Shown: positions 29,707 through 35,348 of the stretch, piece after piece
Position numbering within the stretch: position 1 is the first letter of the stretch
Layout of the letters: each line of letters opens with the position of its first letter
Assembly (NCBI GenBank): GCA_937920545.1
Contig: CAKZUG010000152.1
Location: forward strand, 1 to 35,348
Source: an uncultured Saccharophagus sp.
GTDB lineage: Bacteria; Pseudomonadota; Gammaproteobacteria; Pseudomonadales; Cellvibrionaceae
Length of the DNA: 35,348 nt
Direction: 5' to 3'
The notes under the pieces: model-generated
Databases searched by the model: none
Seen by the model: only the letters and a program-made list of their open reading frames with translations
What the model was told of the DNA's origin: nothing
Program-made: the position numbers and the translations under genes

Positions 29707-30942
29707 CTAAAATAAAATACGACAGCGTATGGTGCCATCCACTTCTTTTAGTTTTTCTAATGCAATTTCACTGAATTCAACATCAACATCTAATACAACG
29801 TAACCGAGCTTGTCGTTGGTTTGCAGGTATTGACCAACAATATTGACATCGCTTTCAGAGAAGACTTGGTTAATGGCACTCAGTACGCCAGGCACGTTGT
29901 TATGTACGTGTAAAATACGGTGTACTTTATGCAGTGATGGTAGCGCGACTTCTGGAAAGTTAACCGAGGTAATAGTGGTGCCGTTATCAGAATACTTTAT
30001 CATTTTTTCAGCCACTTCAAAGCCAATATTTTCTTGGGCTTCCATGGTTGAGCCACCAATATGCGGCGTTAAAATCGCATTATCAAATTCGCGTAGCGGG
30101 CTGATAAACTCTTCTTGGTTACCTTTTGGCTCGACGGGGAATACGTCAATCGCGCAGCCCGCAAGGTGTTTTGTTTTCATTGCGTGAGCTAGGGCGTCAA
30201 TATCAACCACTGTACCGCGAGAAGCGTTTAATAAAATCGCGCCTTTTTTCATGCTGTTGATTTCAGCTTCGCCCATCATGTTTTGCGTGGCGGCGGTTTC
30301 GGGTACATGCAAGCTAACCACGTCGGCTTTGGCGAGCAGTTCGCCAAGCGAGCGACACTGCACGGCATTACCTAAAGGTAGGCGGTTAATCACATCATAA
30401 AAGAATACTTTCATACCAAGCGATTCAGCAAGCACGCTCACTTGGCTACCAATAGAGCCATAACCAATTAAACCCAGTGTTTTGCCGCGTATTTCAAATG
30501 AGCCGACGGCACTTTTTTGCCATTCGCCACGGTGGCACGCCGCATTTTTTGCGGGAATACCGCGTAGTAATAAGGTGGCTTCAGCAATGGTTAGCTCGGC
30601 AACACTGCGTGTGTTTGAGTAAGGCGCATTAAAAACGGCCACGCCGTGTTCAGTGGCTGCGGCTAAATCAACTTGGTTAGTACCAATACAAAAACAACCT
30701 GCAGTAACAAGCTTGGGTGCGTTTTCGAACACTTTGCGTGTTAATTGCGTACGTGAGCGCAAGCCAACAAAGTGGGCATCGCCAATGGCTTTAATAAGCT
30801 CGTCTTCAGCCAAAGCCGTTTTGTGGTATTCGATATTGCTGTAGCCTGCGTTTTTGAGGCTATCAACGGCAGATTGGTGCACGCCCTCTAGCAATAAAAA
30901 CTTAATTTTAGATTTCTCTAAAGAGGTTTTGTTTTCAATCAT
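29707..30942 (-). CDS. serA: D-3-phosphoglycerate dehydrogenase
   Basis: LGLIGYGSIGSQVSVLAESLGM (Rossmann), NASRGTVVDIDALAHAM, LTPHIGGSTMEAQENIG, C-terminal ACT domain. Confidence 0.95.
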   Translation of the reverse strand: MIENKTSLEKSKIKFLLLEGVHQSAVDSLKNAGYSNIEYHKTALAEDELIKAIGDAHFVGLRSRTQLTRKVFENAPKLVTAGCFCIGTNQVDLAAATEHGVAVFNAPYSNTRSVAELTIAEATLLLRGIPAKNAACHRGEWQKSAVGSFEIRGKTLGLIGYGSIGSQVSVLAESLGMKVFFYDVINRLPLGNAVQCRSLGELLAKADVVSLHVPETAATQNMMGEAEINSMKKGAILLNASRGTVVDIDALAHAMKTKHLAGCAIDVFPVEPKGNQEEFISPLREFDNAILTPHIGGSTMEAQENIGFEVAEKMIKYSDNGTTITSVNFPEVALPSLHKVHRILHVHNNVPGVLSAINQVFSESDVNIVGQYLQTNDKLGYVVLDVDVEFSEIALEKLKEVDGTIRCRILF

Positions 30943-31037
30943 AATGATTCCACATAGTCGGTCAGATAAAATTTGTTAAGCGTGCTGATGCTGAGTGTGT
31001 ATTGCGTTTGTACCTGTTTTGGGTCTGCGCGCTGCAT

Positions 31038-31712
31038 TTATACGGCATGTAATGTGTGCACGCCCTGCTCACTCGCGATCAGTAATGTATCGGCAGGTTT
31101 TATGGCAAATAAACCGTTGGTAATCACGCCTGTGATGTTATTAATGTGTTGCTCTAATGTACGTGCATCGGTAATGCTGAGGCCGTGAACATCTATAATA
31201 TCGCCGCCGTTATCGGTTACGCAGTCTTCACGGTACACCGGGTTGCCGCCCAGTTTGGCTAGTTCGCGCATGACGTAGTTGCGCGCCATAGGGATAACTT
31301 CTACGGGCAAGGCAAACGCCCCTAATGTATCCACCAATTTACTGCTGTCGGCAATGCATACGTAATGTTGTGCGCATGCTGTAATGATTTTTTCGCGGGT
31401 TAGCGCTGCGCCACCGCCTTTTATCATGTGTAGCTGAGTATTTATTTCGTCTGCGCCATCAATATAAAAAGGCAATTGCTCAATATCGTTTAAATCGTAA
31501 ACCGTAATGCCGTAATGCGTGAGTAAATCGGTAGAGGCTTGCGAGCTAGAGACCGCCCCTAAAAATGCATTTTTATGTTTAGCCAACGCATGGATAAAAT
31601 GTGAGGCTGTCGACCCTGTACCAATACCCACAAGCGTGCTGGTTTCTAGCTTGGGTAAAACAAAATCGAGTGCCGCTAGTGCGACGGCTTGTTTTTGGTT
31701 GTCTTGAGACAT
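31038..31712 (-). CDS. rpiA: Ribose-5-phosphate isomerase A
   Basis: [41 protein letters not shown]. Confidence 0.95.
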   Translation of the reverse strand: MSQDNQKQAVALAALDFVLPKLETSTLVGIGTGSTASHFIHALAKHKNAFLGAVSSSQASTDLLTHYGITVYDLNDIEQLPFYIDGADEINTQLHMIKGGGAALTREKIITACAQHYVCIADSSKLVDTLGAFALPVEVIPMARNYVMRELAKLGGNPVYREDCVTDNGGDIIDVHGLSITDARTLEQHINNITGVITNGLFAIKPADTLLIASEQGVHTLHAV

Positions 31713-31920
31713 AGTCGGCCTTAACAGATCAAAGGAAAGTCAGCCCAATGTAACCCCTAGAGGTTGACGTTTTAGGGCGTTTACTTTTAAAACGCGCATT
31801 TTACGCCAAAACCGACGCGCAAACCATCACCGTTTACGCTGTTTATGAGACATTCCCGTGCGTATACTTTAGACTTACCCGCTATACATATAATGGCGGC
31901 ACGCCAAACCCCTAATTGAT

Positions 31921-31989
31921 ATTGCATACGCATCATAATAACGTCGTGTTCTGGTTTTTTATCGCCTAGATCAGCGTGGCGTATGCAAT
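31921..31989. promoter_or_regulatory. Long-range inverted repeat upstream of ilvA (11-bp arms, 47-bp spacer)
   Basis: ATTGCATACGC (31921-31931) and GCGTATGCAAT (31979-31989) are perfect reverse complements; right arm ends 20 bp before the ilvA ATG at 32010. Confidence 0.5.
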
Positions 31990-32009
31990 GGTTTTACAAC
32001 GAGAATGTT

Positions 32010-33530
32010 ATGCCAGAAAGTTATGTTAAACGTATTTTAGACGCCCGTATATACGACCTTGCCATCGAGACTCCGCTCGACTTTGTGCCGCTTATTTCAG
32101 GCCGTATGGGCAACAACGTTTTACTTAAACGAGAAGACTTGCAACCCGTGTTTTCATTTAAGGTACGCGGCGCATACAACCGTTTACGTTTATTGAGTGA
32201 CGAGGCCAAGGCAAAAGGCGTGATTGCTGCATCGGCGGGTAATCATGCACAAGGTTTGGCTTTGGCAGCCATGCATTTAAAAGTCAAAGCCACCATTGTG
32301 ATGCCACGTACCACACCGGCAATTAAAGTAGACGCCGTACGCAGGCGCGGTGCCAAAGTGGTACTGATAGGGGATGCCTATGACGACGCCGCCAAACATG
32401 CGCAAAAGTTACTTGAAGAGCAAGGCTTAACGTATATCCACCCGTTTGATGATGTGGATACCATTGCGGGGCAGGGCACGGTAGGTATGGAAATTTTACG
32501 CCAACATACCGGCCATATTGATGCCGTATTTGTGCCTGTGGGCGGCGGCGGCTTGTGCGCAGGTGTTGCAGCATATATTAAATATGTGCGCCCAGAGACC
32601 AAAGTGATTGCTGTAGAAGCCGAAGATTCAGCCTGTTTAGCCCTAGCGATGGAAAAACAGCGCCGTGCGATTTTACCCAGCGTGGGTATTTTTGCCGAGG
32701 GCGTAGCCGTTGCGCAAATCGGTAAAGAAACGTTCCGTGTGATTAAAGATTCTATCGACGAAGTGATTACCGTAAATACCGACGAAATGTGCGCCGCGAT
32801 TAAAGATATTTTTGAGGATACCCGCTCGATTGCCGAGCCTGCGGGCGCGTTATCGTTAGCGGGCTTAAAAAAGTATGTCGAGAAAAACCAGTGCAAAGAC
32901 CAAACCCTGATTGCGATAGACTCGGGTGCCAACACCAATTTTGATCGCTTGCGTTATATCTCTGAGCGCACTGAATATGGCGAAAAGCGCGAGGCCGTAT
33001 TTGCGATTACTCTGCCCGAAAAAGCGGGTGCTTATAAAGCGTTTTGCAAGCATTTAGGTAAGCGTAATATTACCGAGTTCAACTACCGTTATGCCTGCCA
33101 TGAGCAAGCGCATATTTTTGTGGGTTTACAAACCTCGCCCGATAAAAATGACCGTTTAGGTGTGGTTGAGCAACTCACCGAGAAAGGTTATGTGGTTGAG
33201 GACATGACCGATAATGAAGTGGCTAAATTGCATATTCGCCATATGGTGGGAGGCCATGCGCCACTAGACGACGAAGTCATCTACCGTTTTGAATTCCCAG
33301 AGCGCCCGGGCGCGCTAATGGACTTTTTAAGTAAAGTGGCGGGTAAGTGGAATATCTCGATGTTTCATTACCGCAATCACGGTGCCGCGTTTGGCCGTGT
33401 ACTGGTGGGTATGCAAGTGCCCAAGGCTGAGCGCAAAAACTTAAAAGCGTTGTTTAACGAGCTGGCTTATCCATACTGGGATGAAACCAACAACAAGGCG
33501 TGTCAGTTCTTTTTAACGAAAAAGAGCTAA
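32010..33530 (+). CDS. ilvA: Biosynthetic threonine dehydratase (two regulatory ACT-like domains)
   Basis: LLKREDLQPVFSFKVRGAYN (PLP lysine), VPVGGGGLCAG, duplicated C-terminal regulatory domains. Confidence 0.95.
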   Translation: MPESYVKRILDARIYDLAIETPLDFVPLISGRMGNNVLLKREDLQPVFSFKVRGAYNRLRLLSDEAKAKGVIAASAGNHAQGLALAAMHLKVKATIVMPRTTPAIKVDAVRRRGAKVVLIGDAYDDAAKHAQKLLEEQGLTYIHPFDDVDTIAGQGTVGMEILRQHTGHIDAVFVPVGGGGLCAGVAAYIKYVRPETKVIAVEAEDSACLALAMEKQRRAILPSVGIFAEGVAVAQIGKETFRVIKDSIDEVITVNTDEMCAAIKDIFEDTRSIAEPAGALSLAGLKKYVEKNQCKDQTLIAIDSGANTNFDRLRYISERTEYGEKREAVFAITLPEKAGAYKAFCKHLGKRNITEFNYRYACHEQAHIFVGLQTSPDKNDRLGVVEQLTEKGYVVEDMTDNEVAKLHIRHMVGGHAPLDDEVIYRFEFPERPGALMDFLSKVAGKWNISMFHYRNHGAAFGRVLVGMQVPKAERKNLKALFNELAYPYWDETNNKACQFFLTKKS

Positions 33531-33667
33531 ACCCCAAAAAGCGGTTTAACATGTGTTGATGGTGTATTTGGCCATCGTACACGTCGAATCGCTGTGCAAG
33601 TAACCTAAACTGCTTTGTATAGCGTGACGGCGATGTCTGTAAAGTGAACCGCTTTATCTGCCCAAAC

Positions 33668-33886
33668 TTAAGCTTTGCGAATCTCGCTATGCAGTTTTAG
33701 GGCTTTGTCGCCGTCGTCTTGTTCGATAATATAGGCGGGGTCACTGTCCGATGCGTTGCGCGTCACGTCTGTGCCGCCAATATGCTGAGTGGTTTTTTCT
33801 GTGAATTTTTCTCGCACATAACCCTGTGCGGTTCCCTTGCCCCAATCCCATTCTACTTTTGTGTTTGTTTGATAGGCCGTTGCCAT
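33668..33886 (-). CDS. DUF2945 (hypervirulence-associated/TUDOR-like) family small protein
   Basis: TKVEWDWGKGTAQGYVREKFTEKTTQHIGGTDVTRNASDSDPAYIIEQDDGDKALKLHSEIRK. Confidence 0.8.
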   Translation of the reverse strand: MATAYQTNTKVEWDWGKGTAQGYVREKFTEKTTQHIGGTDVTRNASDSDPAYIIEQDDGDKALKLHSEIRKA

Positions 33887-33928
33887 TTTGTGCCTCCTGT
33901 TATGCTTTATAAATTGCTTGGAAAGCAG

Positions 33929-34363
33929 CTAAAAAACCCTTTTTGACAAAGTAAAAGAGTGTGCACCGTTTGTTATATGGAGTTTGTACTCTTTAAAGGC
34001 GTTTTTGGTTGTGTTTAAAACAACATAACCCGATAAAAAATAGTAATCAGGGCCGTTTTGAGGGGCGTTTGTATTATGGGGCAGCAGCCAAACGCTGGCT
34101 TCTAAGGTAAAACGGTACTTGCCTTGTTGATGTAGGTTTTCGATGGCGGCACCGTTACACCATAGCGGGTTGCTGCCCATCTTCCCGCTAGCGGTTATGC
34201 CGTGCAGTTCACTTGCAATAAAAAACTCTAAGTCATTATCAAGGGCATCAAAGTCACTCAGTTTACGCCAGCCTTTTTGATCTTTGCCTGTGAGTGATTT
34301 TATAAAACGCTGCTGTTCAAATTGCTGTTGTGAACGTAGCGTTCTTGGGAGTTTAAAAAACAT
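33929..34363 (-). CDS. Hypothetical protein, 144 aa, no family recognised
   Basis: Open frame with plausible composition in the space between the DUF2945 gene and dxs; not confidently assigned to a family. Confidence 0.55.
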   Translation of the reverse strand: MFFKLPRTLRSQQQFEQQRFIKSLTGKDQKGWRKLSDFDALDNDLEFFIASELHGITASGKMGSNPLWCNGAAIENLHQQGKYRFTLEASVWLLPHNTNAPQNGPDYYFLSGYVVLNTTKNAFKEYKLHITNGAHSFTLSKRVF

Positions 34364-34380
34364 AGCGTTACCGTGTGTTT

Positions 34381-34473
34381 GAGGGCTCAGGGCTTTTTAT
34401 AAGCTCAAGGCTGCTGCTTATAAGCTCAAGGCTTTTTATGAGCTCAGGGCTGTTTACCCGCTCAGGGCTGTTT
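34381..34473 (-). repeat. Five in-frame tandem units covering and following the dxs stop codon (18, 18, 18, 21, 18 bp)
   Basis: Minus strand: AAACAGCCCTGAGCGGGT / AAACAGCCCTGAGCTCAT / AAAAAGCCTTGAGCTTAT / AAGCAGCAGCCTTGAGCTTAT / AAAAAGCCCTGAGCCCTC; each contains TGA in the dxs frame. Confidence 0.85.
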
Positions 34474-35348
34474 AATGTGCTCTAATTTAGTGAACCACGT
34501 TTGTATTGTGTGGTTGATGCCTTGGGTGTCTAGGCCTGCTTGTTGTAAGAGCTGTGCGCGGGTGCCGTGTTCTAGGTAGGTATCGGCTAAACCCAGTATG
34601 CGTGTAGGCTGTGTGTGGCCTTGGCTCGATAAGTATTCAAGCACGCCCGCACCTGCGCCGCCAGCAATGGCGTTTTCTTCTAGGGTAACAAAGTGGCTAT
34701 AGTGCTCGGTTAATGTGTCGAGCATTTGTGTGTCTAGGGGTTTGACCCAGCGCATATCGCATACGCCGTAGTTGTGTTCATTGGCCACATCCAAAGCCTG
34801 CGGCAGTAAAACCCCAAAGTTTAAAATACATACTCCTTTGCCTTCTTTAACGGTATGCGCTTTACCCACAGGCCAATGTTGGTTGGCTGTGTCTATTGCG
34901 GCGCCTTGCCCAGTGCCGCGCGGATAACGTACGGCGCTGGGGCCTGCGTGGTGGTATGCGCTAAACAGCAATTGCCTACAGCTGTTTTCACAGCTGGGCG
35001 TGGCAATAACCATGTTGGGAATACAGCGTAAAAAGCTAATATCAAATGCACCAGCATGGGTAGGGCCGTCTTCGCCTACAATGCCTGCACGGTCAATAGC
35101 AAAGGTGACATCCAAGTTTTGAATGGCCACATCGTGTACGAGTTGATCATACGCGCGCTGTAAAAATGTCGAGTAAATAGCAACTACTGGCTTGGTATTT
35201 TCACATGCCATACCGGCCGCAAGTGTCACGGCGTGTTGTTCGGCAATGGCAACATCGTAAAATTGTTTGGGGTAGTTGGTCGCAAACTCTAGCATGCCGC
35301 TGCCTTCACACATGGCGGGGGTAATGGCGAGCAGTTTAGTGTCTTCTT
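34462..35348 (-). CDS. dxs: 1-deoxy-D-xylulose-5-phosphate synthase, C-terminal part (runs off the right edge)
   Basis: EDTKLLAITPAMCEGSGML (frame continues to the window edge), FDVAIAEQHAVTLAAGMA, DRAGIVGEDGPTHAGAFDISFLRCIPN. Confidence 0.95.
   Translation of the reverse strand, partial: EDTKLLAITPAMCEGSGMLEFATNYPKQFYDVAIAEQHAVTLAAGMACENTKPVVAIYSTFLQRAYDQLVHDVAIQNLDVTFAIDRAGIVGEDGPTHAGAFDISFLRCIPNMVIATPSCENSCRQLLFSAYHHAGPSAVRYPRGTGQGAAIDTANQHWPVGKAHTVKEGKGVCILNFGVLLPQALDVANEHNYGVCDMRWVKPLDTQMLDTLTEHYSHFVTLEENAIAGGAGAGVLEYLSSQGHTQPTRILGLADTYLEHGTRAQLLQQAGLDTQGINHTIQTWFTKLEHIKQP

Noticed and set aside
1-35348. CRISPR arrays, tRNA/rRNA genes, transposases, integrases, toxin-antitoxin or defence genes
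   Set aside because: None recognised by reading; the tandem repeats found are too short and lack spacers.

Overview
Chromosomal window from a marine-type gammaproteobacterium, judged from gene content and gene order. It is mostly housekeeping: an orphan ParA-type ATPase (truncated at the left edge), rhlE, arfB, PomA/PomB-type motor genes with a PilZ gene, xseB-ispA, hisI-hisE-tatABC, yjbQ, hpf, yajQ, serA, rpiA, ilvA, and the 3' part of dxs (truncated at the right edge). Accessory content: a same-strand cluster (about 2.9-7.9 kb) encoding a D-glycerate 3-kinase-like enzyme, a glycosyl-3-phosphoglycerate phosphatase, a GT81 glucosyl-3-phosphoglycerate synthase and a GH13_18 phosphorylase, which together could make a closed glucosylglycerate synthesis/recycling loop; a HlyD + C39-peptidase ABC exporter pair with no recognisable substrate gene nearby; a secreted HExxH/ricin-lectin protein; a GH78 rhamnosidase; and an HDOD protein. 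Unexplained non-coding signals: a 28-bp perfect palindrome upstream of the ParA gene; an array at the 3' end of dxs in which the stop-codon segment is repeated five times in frame; a long-range 11-bp inverted repeat before ilvA; and short tandem arrays before arfB, tatA and the GH78 gene. No tRNA, rRNA, CRISPR array, transposase or integrase was seen. I see no clear-cut new defence or mobile system; the best leads are the glucosylglycerate loop, the ParA palindrome, the dxs stop-codon array and the orphan exporter. All product calls come from reading motifs by eye; no database search was run.
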